The notes under the pieces are model-generated. The model was not told the DNA's origin and searched no databases. It was given only the letters and a program-made list of their open reading frames with translations. The position numbers were made by a program, and so were the translations under genes. This document shows, piece by piece, positions 51,460 through 58,791 of a stretch of DNA of 64,000 bases. Numbering within the stretch: position 1 is the first letter of the stretch; every line of letters starts with the position of its first letter. Source of the stretch: a virus; the IMG/VR virus record IMGVR_UViG_3300036981_000377, positions 1 through 64,000 of that record; one strand, 5' to 3'.

Positions 51460-51693
51460 TTACTCGTCTTCGTCAGCCAACATTTCAAATCCGGCTTTAA
51501 GCCGCGTAAATAAAGTCTGGTTACGCCTTGTGGGCACGTCGTCGTACGCTCTTGTGTCAGCTGCTTTCTGTGCGCCGTTGTGTCTTTTAGAGCAGTTATG
51601 CCGGCTTGAAATGCCGTCTATGACCTGAATTGGCCCGCCGCACGAAACACACGACATAACGTAATTGCGGCTTTTGTGTTCTTCGCTAGTCAT
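51460..51693 (-). CDS. Small zinc-finger protein, 77 aa
   Basis: CVSCGG and a later HNCSKRHNG supply Cys/His ligands for one zinc. The remainder is basic with a helical end (LFTRLKAGFEMLADEDE). Its start lies 3 bases beyond the stop of the LLER-tail gene, and the SD sequence AAGGA lies in that gene's final codons. Confidence 0.55.
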   Translation of the reverse strand: MTSEEHKSRNYVMSCVSCGGPIQVIDGISSRHNCSKRHNGAQKAADTRAYDDVPTRRNQTLFTRLKAGFEMLADEDE

Positions 51694-51696
51694 TTT

Positions 51697-51972
51697 TTAT
51701 TCCTTTGTACGTTCGAGCAAACTACGCAGCGTGGCGGCTAATTCAAAACCGTGACTACCGCCACCCATTTCCCAAAACGCTTGCGCCTCGTGTTCTGCCC
51801 ACCGTACCGCATCTCGCTCCGCCTTAGTGAGCCGTAGTTGCGCAATCTCTTTAAGGTAATCTATGTCAGCCTGATCGGCGGCGGAGCGTAGCTCCTCAAT
51901 CGCCGCCTGTAATCGCCGCACCTCCGCCGCCAGTAGGTCTAGATCGCGGCAGGTGTCAGGGTCAATTCTCAT
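51697..51972 (-). CDS. Short LLER-tail protein, 91 aa
   Basis: The ATG at 51972 lies inside the end of the preceding gene, with the codons GAG-GAG-CGG (Glu-Glu-Arg) of that gene as its SD sequence. A coiled coil (DLLAAEVRRLQAAIEELRSA) precedes the conserved block LTKAERDAVRWAE...AATLRSLLERTKE. Same family as the genes at 37.2, 38.0, 38.5 and 52.2 kb. Confidence 0.65.
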   Translation of the reverse strand: MRIDPDTCRDLDLLAAEVRRLQAAIEELRSAADQADIDYLKEIAQLRLTKAERDAVRWAEHEAQAFWEMGGGSHGFELAATLRSLLERTKE

Positions 51973-52219
51973 CGCCCCGCTCCTCGTCGGTGAGCGTGGG
52001 AGGCGTACGCTCGCCAGCGTTGCTGCTTGACTCGCCAAGGAACCGCTGCGGCCAAAACCTTTCCCCGGCTTTGAACTCTGTCCATTTTTCCAGCACGCGC
52101 ACCGTCTCCAGCCAGCGTGTCTCTGCCGCGTGTTCTCGCCGGATCGTCACCGGCCACCACGCAAAAAACTCTCGCGTGCGCTCGTCTCCCACTTTAAACC
52201 GTTTCCAGTGTCGTCTCAT
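51962..52219 (-). CDS. Small basic protein ending in LTDEER remnant
   Basis: Its 85 residues start MRRHWKRFKVGDERTREFFA and are rich in Trp and Arg (WLETVRVLEKWTEFKAGERF). I recall this type from planctomycete phage and prophage genomes. It ends PTLTDEERGDEN, a truncated form of the LTDEER motif. The start overlaps the stop of the 52.2 kb LLER gene (ATGA) with SD GGAGAGG from that motif. Confidence 0.6.
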   Translation of the reverse strand: MRRHWKRFKVGDERTREFFAWWPVTIRREHAAETRWLETVRVLEKWTEFKAGERFWPQRFLGESSSNAGERTPPTLTDEERGDEN

Positions 52220-52488
52220 TTCGTCCTCTCCAGTAGTGCGCGGAGCGTAGCGGCTGCGTTGCCTGCGTGAATGATTCGCAACTGATTGTAAGCGAGCCGC
52301 ACCGCATCTTCCTCATCGTCGGTGAGGGTGGGCTGCTGGTGGCGGTAGAGCGGAACCACCACGCCGCTGCAACCCAGCGCAACGTCACCGGCAGTTGCGG
52401 CAGATGGGTATATGAACTCGCAATCAATCTCTTCGTCCTTGCCTGTCGGCGTCACGGCCCATGCCACAGGCTCGTTTGTTTTGATCAT
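52216..52488 (-). CDS. Short LLER-tail protein, 90 aa
   Basis: A strong GAAGGAG SD sequence precedes the ATG. The first 50 residues are beta-rich (EPVAWAVTPTGKDEEIDCE; VVVPLYRHQQPTL). The end is TLTDDEEDAVRLAYNQ...AATLRALLERTK, a full copy of the shared motif. The EPVAWAVT...VPLYR arrangement followed by LTDEE is familiar from phage-borne small proteins. The function is unknown. Confidence 0.7.
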   Translation of the reverse strand: MIKTNEPVAWAVTPTGKDEEIDCEFIYPSAATAGDVALGCSGVVVPLYRHQQPTLTDDEEDAVRLAYNQLRIIHAGNAAATLRALLERTK

Positions 52489-52793
52489 GCTGTCTCCTTC
52501 ACAAAAATACCTTCTGGAGTTAACGTGCCCTTTCTATCTTTGATCTCGGCGTAGGCGCGAGCTAAGCATTGTTTTATGCTTGTGCCCTGCAATTCGCAGT
52601 ACAGGATCAACGTAACGAGCACGTCGCCAACGCCGTCCATAATGCCGTCGTCGTCGTTTTTAAGCGTGGCGTCAGCTAACTCGCCCAACTCCGACATCGT
52701 CTTCATGAGTTGCGCCGTCGGGTTGCTGTTAGGGATGATCTTCCGGTCCATCGCCCACGTTAGTACTTTTTCTTCCAGTTCGTGAAACTTCAT
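52485..52793 (-). CDS. MazG-like nucleotide pyrophosphohydrolase
   Basis: The ATG at 52793 lies 6 bases after GGGAG, while the longer frame has no SD sequence. The 102 residues hold the MazG-type helix pair: LMKTMSELGELADATLKNDD, then GIMDGVGDVLVTLILYCELQ. The acidic E-x2-E...D-x2-D residues bind Mg2+. It probably hydrolyses dNTPs or alarmone-like nucleotides. Phage MazG proteins are thought to tune host nucleotide pools or ppGpp, but the substrate here is unknown. Confidence 0.78.
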   Translation of the reverse strand: MKFHELEEKVLTWAMDRKIIPNSNPTAQLMKTMSELGELADATLKNDDDGIMDGVGDVLVTLILYCELQGTSIKQCLARAYAEIKDRKGTLTPEGIFVKETA

Positions 52794-52872
52794 TGTCGCT
52801 CCCTTGCGGTTAGTGTTACTGCTGACGACACAACTTATTGTCGTGTCGCTATTCTTGTTTTTTTGCGCCACA

Positions 52873-53832
52873 TTACCGGGCAGCAGCGCAAAAAGATTCC
52901 CGGTAGTTAGCTACGCCACGCTCAACAGAGCTAAAATTTAGTGCATATCCGGCCTGCCGAAGTCTTGTCAGGTCAGCTTGTGTGAATGGCTGATATCCTG
53001 CGCGTAATTCGTCAGGAAATTTACGAATAATGATATCCGACTCTTTAGCGCCTGCCAGCTCAGCAATTCGCCTAAAGGTCGTGGCTTGCCCAGTGCCTAC
53101 ATTGTAGATCCCGCTTTTCTCGGAAAACTGTGCAAAATGTAAGGTTACGTCAACTACGTTATTCACGTGCACGAAATCTCTAGCTGCGGGCTCGCCGTCC
53201 TCGAAGATAGTGACTGGCTCGCCGTTGGCTAAGCTGCGCAGGCACTGGTGCGGGAAACTCGCCATACGCCCTTTGAGCTCTTCTCCGGGGCCGTAGACGT
53301 TGAAGTAGCGCAGGCCCACTACTGGCGCCATTAGCCGAGACTTGCCCTCTGAGTCGTCGTACAGGCTCAGGTTAGCCGTCCGGCGAACGTAGTTGTCAAA
53401 CATGAGCTTTGACGCCGCGTAAGGCGACTCGGGCTTTTCGAACTCGGGGGTTTCTTGAAAGCCAGCTTTTGCTTGCCCGCCGTATACGCTGGCTGAACTA
53501 GCGTAGACCATGCGGCAGCCGTGCTCGATGGCTAACTCAAGCATGTCTTTTGAGAAGGTGAAATTTTGTTCGGCAAGAATCCGGCCGTTCGTAAACAACG
53601 TGTCGGAAATAGCGCCAAGATGAATTATGCCAGTGATGTTTTTTAGCGCCCGACCCTTACGCCCAAACTCGCGAAAGTCAAAATAGTCGGCAAAACGATA
53701 CTGCGCTAACTTTGGCAGTTTACGGCCGTCTGACAAGTCATCTACAACAATGACATCATAGAAGCCGTTGTAGTTCAGCCGCGAAAGAACCTGCGAACCA
53801 ATAAACCCAACGCCGCCTGTAAGAACTAACAT
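52873..53832 (-). CDS. hldD: ADP-L-glycero-D-manno-heptose 6-epimerase
   Basis: It should convert ADP-D-glycero-D-manno-heptose to the L-glycero form, the last step before heptosyl transfer. The 319 residues are a short-chain dehydrogenase fold: TGGVGFIGS (5-13), VVDDLSDGRKLP (29-40), HLGAISD (71-77), SSASVYGG (112-119), catalytic Y138-x3-K142, GLRYFNVYGPGEELKGRMAS and RDFVHVNNVVD. The end has a YQPFTQADLTRLRQAGY segment that is nearly diagnostic of HldD. It pairs with hldE at 42 kb. Confidence 0.9.
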   Translation of the reverse strand: MLVLTGGVGFIGSQVLSRLNYNGFYDVIVVDDLSDGRKLPKLAQYRFADYFDFREFGRKGRALKNITGIIHLGAISDTLFTNGRILAEQNFTFSKDMLELAIEHGCRMVYASSASVYGGQAKAGFQETPEFEKPESPYAASKLMFDNYVRRTANLSLYDDSEGKSRLMAPVVGLRYFNVYGPGEELKGRMASFPHQCLRSLANGEPVTIFEDGEPAARDFVHVNNVVDVTLHFAQFSEKSGIYNVGTGQATTFRRIAELAGAKESDIIIRKFPDELRAGYQPFTQADLTRLRQAGYALNFSSVERGVANYRESFCAAAR

Positions 53833-53848
53833 TGCTATCCTTTTGTGT

Positions 53849-53889
53849 AAAAAGAAACCCGGGCGGCAGCATTATTACTACCGCCCGGG
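53849..53889 (-). terminator. Rho-independent terminator between ParB-like gene and hldD
   Basis: CCCGGGCGG/CCGCCCGGG (53858-53866 with 53881-53889) is a perfect 9-bp stem, and TTTCTTTTT follows on the minus strand. The gene upstream (53911-54942) thus ends a transcript before hldD. Confidence 0.88.
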
Positions 53890-53910
53890 CTTATTTAACT
53901 GTTTAACGAA

Positions 53911-54942
53911 TTAGCGCGTAATAGACTTGTAATTTTTGGTCTTTTTGATGAGCATAGCGTGCTCGTCAACAAGGTAATTCTCCATATCGACTTGTCCGCC
54001 ATTTTGAAAGTTGGCTTTTCGCCCATCTGGGCCAACAAAGCGCTCAACACAAGCTAGAATGCGACACAAACGATCAAGACGATGACTAGCGCCGCCACCG
54101 CCTTTCTTTGCCATTATTTTGGTTATCTCGTATACCGTGTCATGGAGCTTTCCGTTCTTTACGCCAGCGTCGTTCTGATGCAGGCGAAATAACTCCAGCA
54201 CATCGTCAACATTTTTGCCAAGCTCCGTGTACTTGTAGTGCGCCAGCAAGAACGCCGCGGTGGGCGGGCCTGAAAAACGCGCGTGCGTCGGGTTTATTGT
54301 CTCGAGCGCCCGAAGCTGTTTTTGAAAAAACGACACACACGTTGCGACAGACGCGCGCCTTAAATTAGCAGGCGCGCCGTCAATTTCGTAAAGTTTTCCA
54401 ATTTCCCAAAGTGCTTCTTTCATAGCAGTTACAATGCCCTTGCAACCGCGAAAGAAAGACGACTCGTATTTAATGTCAAACTGTTTAAACGCGCTGAATA
54501 ACTGATCAGCTGCGTCTTTAACCTGTCCGGCGCTATCGAAGGTGTAATACTCGTCAATAACCGCGTCTTCGTCTTTTACGTAATGCACAATTACAGTTAC
54601 GTAATCCGGAACAGCGTCGGTTAACTTGTTTGACCACCCGAAACAACGACTATGCGAATCAAGTTTAAATTGTTGGTTATCTTCAGTAATCGCCATGTGC
54701 ACTGTGTAGTGTGCTTCACACAATTTGCTGAGATAAACCTTTGCTTTACGCCAGTGCTTCTCAGTATCGCGTTGCACCGGGGCGTCTGGCACAGCTAACC
54801 ACTGCGCAAGAGTCATTGTTTTGACGTTTGATCGTCCAAGCTTACGAGCGTTATTGCTCTTCTTTTTTATCGCCACCGCGGCGATCTTACTTGCTGCGCG
54901 CTTCTCTGCGCCTTTACCCTGCGGATGCTCCGAACGAGCCAT
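53911..54942 (-). CDS. ParB-like (Srx fold) domain protein
   Basis: Residues about 78-150 look like a ParB/sulfiredoxin-fold domain: HMAITEDNQQFKLDSHSRCF then GWSNK (a variant of VDGHTRxxAW), PDYVTVIVHYVKDEDAVID and YYTFDSAGQVKDAADQLFSA. A basic N-terminus (ARKLGRSNVKTMTLAQWLAV) and a helical C-terminal part follow. ParB-fold phage proteins act in DNA binding, CTP hydrolysis or nucleases. Which applies here is unclear. Confidence in the fold is moderate. Confidence 0.55.
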   Translation of the reverse strand: MARSEHPQGKGAEKRAASKIAAVAIKKKSNNARKLGRSNVKTMTLAQWLAVPDAPVQRDTEKHWRKAKVYLSKLCEAHYTVHMAITEDNQQFKLDSHSRCFGWSNKLTDAVPDYVTVIVHYVKDEDAVIDEYYTFDSAGQVKDAADQLFSAFKQFDIKYESSFFRGCKGIVTAMKEALWEIGKLYEIDGAPANLRRASVATCVSFFQKQLRALETINPTHARFSGPPTAAFLLAHYKYTELGKNVDDVLELFRLHQNDAGVKNGKLHDTVYEITKIMAKKGGGGASHRLDRLCRILACVERFVGPDGRKANFQNGGQVDMENYLVDEHAMLIKKTKNYKSITR

Positions 54943-54975
54943 AGTTCAGTCCTTTGTGAAAGAGTCAGTCAAACT

Positions 54976-55008
54976 AAAGGGGAGGGCGGCGACAGCGCCG
55001 CCCTCCCC
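54976..55008 (-). terminator. GC-rich terminator hairpin
   Basis: GGGGAGGGCGGCG/CGCCGCCCTCCCC (54979-54991 with 54996-55008) is a perfect 13-bp stem with a 4-base loop. Only a short TTT(AGTTT) follows on the minus strand, but the stem is very stable. It follows the 114-residue gene (stop at 55015). Confidence 0.78.
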
Positions 55009-55014
55009 AACAAG

Positions 55015-55359
55015 TCAATTAGCTGAAAATCCAGGAATGCCGCTTTTTGTGTCTTGAGGCGACTCGCGGTCTGGGATTTCAACTTCGGGCAGTAAATCAA
55101 ACATTCCCATTTCGACATCTACAAACACGTAGTCGAACGGGCCTGTTAGAGACTTTCCGACCATGATCCGGCACCGCATGTGCGGAGCAACGGGCTGGCC
55201 GGCTGCATGTTCGTGAACCATGCAAAACGTTACAGGAAATTTCATTTCGTCAGGCAGGCTGTCTACAAAGTCTTCTTCAATTGCGCGATTGTAGTTGTTA
55301 CGCAACGCGCGTTTATTAATGGCCTTCAAGATAGCCTTGTCGCAGAACTTGACTTTCAT
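55015..55359 (-). CDS. Hypothetical protein, 114 aa
   Basis: An alpha/beta protein with KVKFCDKAILKAINKRALR near the start, a hydrophobic MKFPVTFCMVHEHAAGQPV centre and a VFVDVEMGMFDLLPEVEI end. No family is recognised. It ends its own transcription unit at a strong hairpin. Confidence 0.55.
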   Translation of the reverse strand: MKVKFCDKAILKAINKRALRNNYNRAIEEDFVDSLPDEMKFPVTFCMVHEHAAGQPVAPHMRCRIMVGKSLTGPFDYVFVDVEMGMFDLLPEVEIPDRESPQDTKSGIPGFSAN

Positions 55360-55366
55360 CTAAACC

Positions 55367-55693
55367 TCAATGGTACCGGACACACGCAAACCAGCCGCGC
55401 GGGCCTCGAGCCACTCCGATCTCCCGGGGCTTACGCTGGCCCCAGAAGCAGCAACTCCGAATAGCGGCGTCGGCACTTGCGGTGCTGTAGCCTACGCCTT
55501 CGTATCCGGAATTCCCGCCAAAATGCCGACACGAGCCACACTGGGCCTGCGCTTCTGCGACGCCCTGTGCGGACGCCGTATCGGCGCTCGTGGGCGCGCT
55601 TGAGGTGTAGGTGTATGAACGCCGAGGCCCGCGGGCTTCAGCGAACGAACCGGCCACAAGCACAAGACCCAGAGCAAAAACAAAAGAACGCAT
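55367..55693 (-). CDS. Secreted planctomycete-type small protein
   Basis: The ATG at 55693 has GGAGG 5 bases upstream. Residues 1-20 (MRSFVFALGLVLVAGSFAEA) are a signal peptide. After a Ser/Thr/Tyr-rich stretch the mature part has QCGSCRHFGG, then GYEGVGYSTASADAAIRSCC and FWGQRKPREIGVARGPRGWF. This EGVG(F/Y)ST...AAIR...GVARG..GW arrangement is, as I recall, characteristic of short secreted proteins in Planctomycetes. It probably enters the periplasm and may alter the envelope, for example to block superinfection. Confidence 0.65.
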   Translation of the reverse strand: MRSFVFALGLVLVAGSFAEARGPRRSYTYTSSAPTSADTASAQGVAEAQAQCGSCRHFGGNSGYEGVGYSTASADAAIRSCCFWGQRKPREIGVARGPRGWFACVRYH

Positions 55694-55722
55694 CGTATCC
55701 TCCGTGAAAAACAAAACATCCG

Positions 55723-56031
55723 TCAATCGAACACAGCGCGTAATAGACGATCTATTACGCGCAGCACACCGTCCCGAACGTCGGCAGTGAGCGATAAACC
55801 CGGCACTATAAACGCCAATTTGCCCTCAATGCTTTCGCGGTTGTTACCGCTATTTACGCAATTAATAATTGCTTTATTTAGGCGGTCTACGGTTTCCGCC
55901 GGCGTGTCTGCTGGCAGCCCCCAATCGCCGTGGTTGAGTTCGCACCGAAATACCCACGGGCGTTTTTGTACTTCAAATTTGCGATCAAACCGTTGCCTGC
56001 TCGTTCCGTTGCAGTACTTGTTTTTTGGCAT
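55723..56031 (-). CDS. Hypothetical protein, 102 aa
   Basis: A basic, Cys/Trp-containing N-terminus (YCNGTSRQRFDRKFEVQKRP; WVFRCELNHGDWGLPAD) is followed by a helical region (ETVDRLNKAIINCVNSGNN). The function is unknown. Confidence 0.55.
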   Translation of the reverse strand: MPKNKYCNGTSRQRFDRKFEVQKRPWVFRCELNHGDWGLPADTPAETVDRLNKAIINCVNSGNNRESIEGKLAFIVPGLSLTADVRDGVLRVIDRLLRAVFD

Positions 56032-56395
56032 GTTCTGCCTTTGTCTCTTTTGCTAGTTCCTTCTCGAGGTTTTTTTGACTGCCAAGCATCCAAGATTCCG
56101 GCCGAATATTCAAGAGCCAATCGGCCACTGTCGGTATTCTGCCGAGATCTTCGCTTACGTGCTGCTCGCCGACGTACCGAACCGGAACTACGCGGCCGGC
56201 AGAATTGGTTATGGTGCTGCCAAAAATCTTCTCAGCCATAAATATGCCTTCAGCGTGGTGCCGTAAGGCCCGGTGTCGAAAGTCAGCCATATGCGCTTTA
56301 GACTCGTCAAACCAGTCGTGAATGGCTTGATAGTCCTCGGGCACGCCGCCCCATTTTTTGACGCTTGAAAGTGCGTGGTGGTATGGGTGTGCCAT
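55985..56395 (-). CDS. DUF6915-like protein
   Basis: The sequence AHPYHHALSSVKKWGGVPED, the central FRHRALRHHAEGIFMAEKIF, and VPVRYVGEQHVSEDLGRIP then TVADWLLNIRPESWML closely match the DUF6915 family as I remember it: a short, highly conserved His-rich family in phages and bacteria, including Planctomycetes. The many His suggest metal binding. The end is a helical, charged tail. Confidence 0.72.
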   Translation of the reverse strand: MAHPYHHALSSVKKWGGVPEDYQAIHDWFDESKAHMADFRHRALRHHAEGIFMAEKIFGSTITNSAGRVVPVRYVGEQHVSEDLGRIPTVADWLLNIRPESWMLGSQKNLEKELAKETKAEHAKKQVLQRNEQATV

Positions 56396-56688
56396 TATCG
56401 TGTTTCTTGATCTGCTAACACGGGTTTATTGTTGTCAGCGGTATGCCAACGAATATTATCGACTAAAAGTCCGTGAATTTTTAAAAAATACTTTAGTTGA
56501 TCCTCGACACCATCTGCGCGCACAGGTTTTTTGGTTTCGTCACAAAAGTTGTCGGCAAAACACGTAACAGCAATATGATAATAACCGAGATGATTTTTTG
56601 ACGGCGCTATTTCTATTGCAAAGTTTTCTCCATACGCTATCGCTACGCCGCGCAATATTTTTTTGCCGTCTAGTTCTGGTATTGGCAT
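56395..56688 (-). CDS. Hypothetical protein, 97 aa
   Basis: The ATG at 56688 begins MPIPELDGKKILRGVAIAYG, and its stop forms a TAATG overlap with the next start. The protein is small and mixed (SKNHLGYYHIAVTCFADNF; KYFLKIHGLLVDNIRWHTA). No family is recognised. Confidence 0.55.
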   Translation of the reverse strand: MPIPELDGKKILRGVAIAYGENFAIEIAPSKNHLGYYHIAVTCFADNFCDETKKPVRADGVEDQLKYFLKIHGLLVDNIRWHTADNNKPVLADQETR

Positions 56689-56689
56689 G

Positions 56690-56899
56690 TTACTCGCTCG
56701 TGTAAAGGTCAAGACTCATAGCAAGGCCTTCATGCGTCGAAGACCAATCATGCTTGCGTTCCACTATGTCAGCAGCGTGTTCCCACGATTTGTCATCGGC
56801 ACGGCCAAACATATCGGCTTGCCACCACGCCACGATCACACTTTTTACGCCAGCGGCTTTTTCTGCTTCCAGTAATTCAATTGCTTCGTCGATGGTCAT
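56690..56899 (-). CDS. Small conserved-looking protein, 69 aa
   Basis: The protein MTIDEAIELLEAEKAAGVKS then VIVAWWQADMF, with a later DDKSWEHAADIVERKHDWSS, has the pattern of a small phage/planctomycete family. In it a helix of DEAIxxLExxKxxG is followed by an AWW strand. The function is unknown. It has no clear SD sequence but overlaps its neighbours tightly. Confidence 0.6.
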   Translation of the reverse strand: MTIDEAIELLEAEKAAGVKSVIVAWWQADMFGRADDKSWEHAADIVERKHDWSSTHEGLAMSLDLYTSE

Positions 56900-56911
56900 T
56901 TGTAGTCACTG

Positions 56912-57373
56912 TCAGGAGGACGGGATGGGTAATCTGTCTTTCAACTTGCGCAATGTGACGAAATCTACAAATTTAATTTGCTGCGTTTCACTATTCACCT
57001 CGACAACAAACCATTGAAAATTACAACAAGCTTCTACCCAGTCCGAGTAAATTGGGATTACTTCCATAAATGGTTCGCTGCCCGCAAGCGCGCGACAATG
57101 TTTTATGCACGCTTCAGCGCCGTCGTCATTGTTATCAGGATCGCAATCTTCGGCATATGCGTGATATCTGTGTTCGGAAGCTATTAAGTCGTACGGTTGT
57201 CCGTTGCTTAAAATATAGATACCAGCGTTGTCGTCTAGCACAAACGTCAATCCCGGCGCAGGTTTTTCATGGTGATCGCCGGGGCTGCAGCCCATGTACC
57301 AATAGCGCGAGCAATTTGCGTGCTGCACACAACGCAAAATTTGCGTAGTTCTAAACCAGCACGCATTTGCCAT
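56912..57373 (-). CDS. Hypothetical protein, Cys-rich
   Basis: The ATG overlaps the previous stop by a TAATG. About eight Cys are spread through the 153 residues (ANACWFRTTQILRCVQHANC; GAEACIKHCRALAG; WVEACCNFQWFVV), possibly for disulfides or metal. There is no signal peptide. An HHEKPAPGLTFVLDDNAGIY strand region is present. Not recognised. Confidence 0.55.
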   Translation of the reverse strand: MANACWFRTTQILRCVQHANCSRYWYMGCSPGDHHEKPAPGLTFVLDDNAGIYILSNGQPYDLIASEHRYHAYAEDCDPDNNDDGAEACIKHCRALAGSEPFMEVIPIYSDWVEACCNFQWFVVEVNSETQQIKFVDFVTLRKLKDRLPIPSS

Positions 57374-57867
57374 TAGAGCTCATACTCATATTCAGAGTGT
57401 TCACTGTGCTCAAAGCGTTGCTCGTGCTCAACTGTTACTCTTTTTTCTGGAATTACTATGCGAACGACGCCCCACCCGCCGTCGTTGTTTTCAAAACCAG
57501 AGGGCAACAAACGCCAGACAGCGTCTTTTAGTTTTGTAGCTAAATTTTCTGGCACAAAACCGTCAAATTTGTCATCAAGCGCGGTTCTATAGTCAATGTA
57601 ATCAACGGCGCCTTGATCGCCGCTGCCGCTGTAATCTATTTGCACGCTATACACGCCTAGCAAAAATAGCTCTGGGCATATTTTTGCAATTTCTTTTTTG
57701 GCGTTATCCGTGGCGGTCTCTATTTGTTTTTTGTAGTTTTTGAAAACTTCGTCAATATCTAATGACACAACAGTGTGAACCGGCGCTACAAAAGCTTTTA
57801 CTTTTTTACCGGTTTTCTTTTTAGCCTTTTTCTTAACAGCTTTTTTAACTGTTTTCTTTTTTGCCAT
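57373..57867 (-). CDS. DUF6878-like protein with Lys-rich N-terminus
   Basis: The first 25 residues are nearly all Lys with Thr, Ala and Gly, as in histone-like tails. The rest holds YSVQIDYSGSGDQGAVDYID, LPSGFENNDGGWGVVRIVIP and VTVEHEQRFEHSEHSEYEYE, the sequence order of the DUF6878 family as I recall it. That family is short, of unknown function and frequent in Planctomycetes. The Lys tail could bind nucleic acid. Confidence 0.65.
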   Translation of the reverse strand: MAKKKTVKKAVKKKAKKKTGKKVKAFVAPVHTVVSLDIDEVFKNYKKQIETATDNAKKEIAKICPELFLLGVYSVQIDYSGSGDQGAVDYIDYRTALDDKFDGFVPENLATKLKDAVWRLLPSGFENNDGGWGVVRIVIPEKRVTVEHEQRFEHSEHSEYEYEL

Positions 57868-57880
57868 AGTTATAGTCCTG

Positions 57881-58405
57881 TTAATAGGAAGCGTAGACAG
57901 TGCACGGTTTGCCGGTCTTAGCTTCTTTTAGTTCTGCTAGCGTCACAAAATCCCGAAAAGACTGAATGACAGCGTTCACGAGTTCTTCGCCGTCTTCAGG
58001 ATAAAGGCTCAGACAGCGCTCGCGTACAGCTTCTTCTACCGTCATTGGGGTAGTCTTGCCCGACGCGGTAAATTTTGGCGTAACTGCGGTTCGGCCTATT
58101 TTTTCGCTCATTTCTGTTAAAAGCGCGATTAACATCATTGAGGTGTTGTGACCGCCATCGCAGTCCATAGCCGGCTCTGTAACATTTGTAAGTCGTTCTC
58201 GCATAACGGCTGCTGGGATCTGCGCCTGACAGTCCTCGGCCTCGAACGCTTCCCGCACTAGAATCTTGGTGGCGTAAGGTCCGCCGTGATACGCCTCGCG
58301 CAGATAACCTACGGCACCGCTGGTCGTAGAAAATCCGCAATCGGTTTGCTTCTTCTTGTCTTTTTTAGACTGTCGCTTCCACTTAAGATAGATATCAATT
58401 CCCAT
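57881..58405 (-). CDS. MGIDIYLxW-type conserved protein
   Basis: The ATG at 58405 has AAAGGG upstream. MGIDIYLKWKRQSK at the start and AVGYLREAYHGGPYATKILV in the first third define a family I know from many bacterial and phage genomes. The central AQIPAAVMRERLTNVTEPAM and the FRDFVTLAELKEAKTGKPCT end complete it. The function is unknown. Confidence 0.65.
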   Translation of the reverse strand: MGIDIYLKWKRQSKKDKKKQTDCGFSTTSGAVGYLREAYHGGPYATKILVREAFEAEDCQAQIPAAVMRERLTNVTEPAMDCDGGHNTSMMLIALLTEMSEKIGRTAVTPKFTASGKTTPMTVEEAVRERCLSLYPEDGEELVNAVIQSFRDFVTLAELKEAKTGKPCTVYASY

Positions 58406-58421
58406 GATTCCCTTTCTGCGT

Positions 58422-58460
58422 AAAAAGAAAGAGGGCGCCGGGTACAAACCCAGCGCCCTC
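58422..58460 (-). terminator. Rho-independent terminator after the Cys-rich secreted protein gene
   Basis: GAGGGCGC/GCGCCCTC (58431-58438 with 58453-58460), with an inner GGGT/ACCC pair and TTGT loop, is followed on the minus strand by TTTCTTTTT. It lies 35 bases after the stop at 58495. Confidence 0.88.
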
Positions 58461-58494
58461 CGTGGCGTCATTTCTCGCCCGCGTTAAACGTCGC

Positions 58495-58791
58495 TTACCG
58501 ACGAACCGGCTTCACGACCGTCCGCGTAGTCTTGCGCACTACCTTGCCGCCGAAAAGGCGGTTACGGCAGCTCTCAGACGACTGCGAATTGGCACTGTAC
58601 AGCCGTGAGTTGCCGCACTGATCGCCAACGCAAATCAGCTGCGGACCGCTCGAGCAATTACCGTCGCAGCAACCACCATTGCACGGGGCGGCAGCTGCTT
58701 CCTTGTTGACCAGCACGCTCTGTGGCTCCGAACCACCGAACGAAACACCGGCCGTCAGAACCACGAACGCAAACGTAAAAACAGAACGCAT
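58495..58791 (-). CDS. Secreted Cys-rich planctomycete-type small protein
   Basis: Residues 1-19 (MRSVFTFAFVVLTAGVSFG) are a signal peptide. The ATG at 58791 has GAGG upstream. The mature part has a Cys cluster (CNGGCCDGNC; CVGDQC), then SESCRNRLFGGKVVRKTTRT and a basic VVKPVRR end. Short secreted proteins of this composition (CNGG, CxxGxC, RLFGG, R-rich end) are typical of Planctomycetes. The gene is bounded by its own terminator. A role at the cell envelope is inferred. Confidence 0.62.
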   Translation of the reverse strand: MRSVFTFAFVVLTAGVSFGGSEPQSVLVNKEAAAAPCNGGCCDGNCSSGPQLICVGDQCGNSRLYSANSQSSESCRNRLFGGKVVRKTTRTVVKPVRR

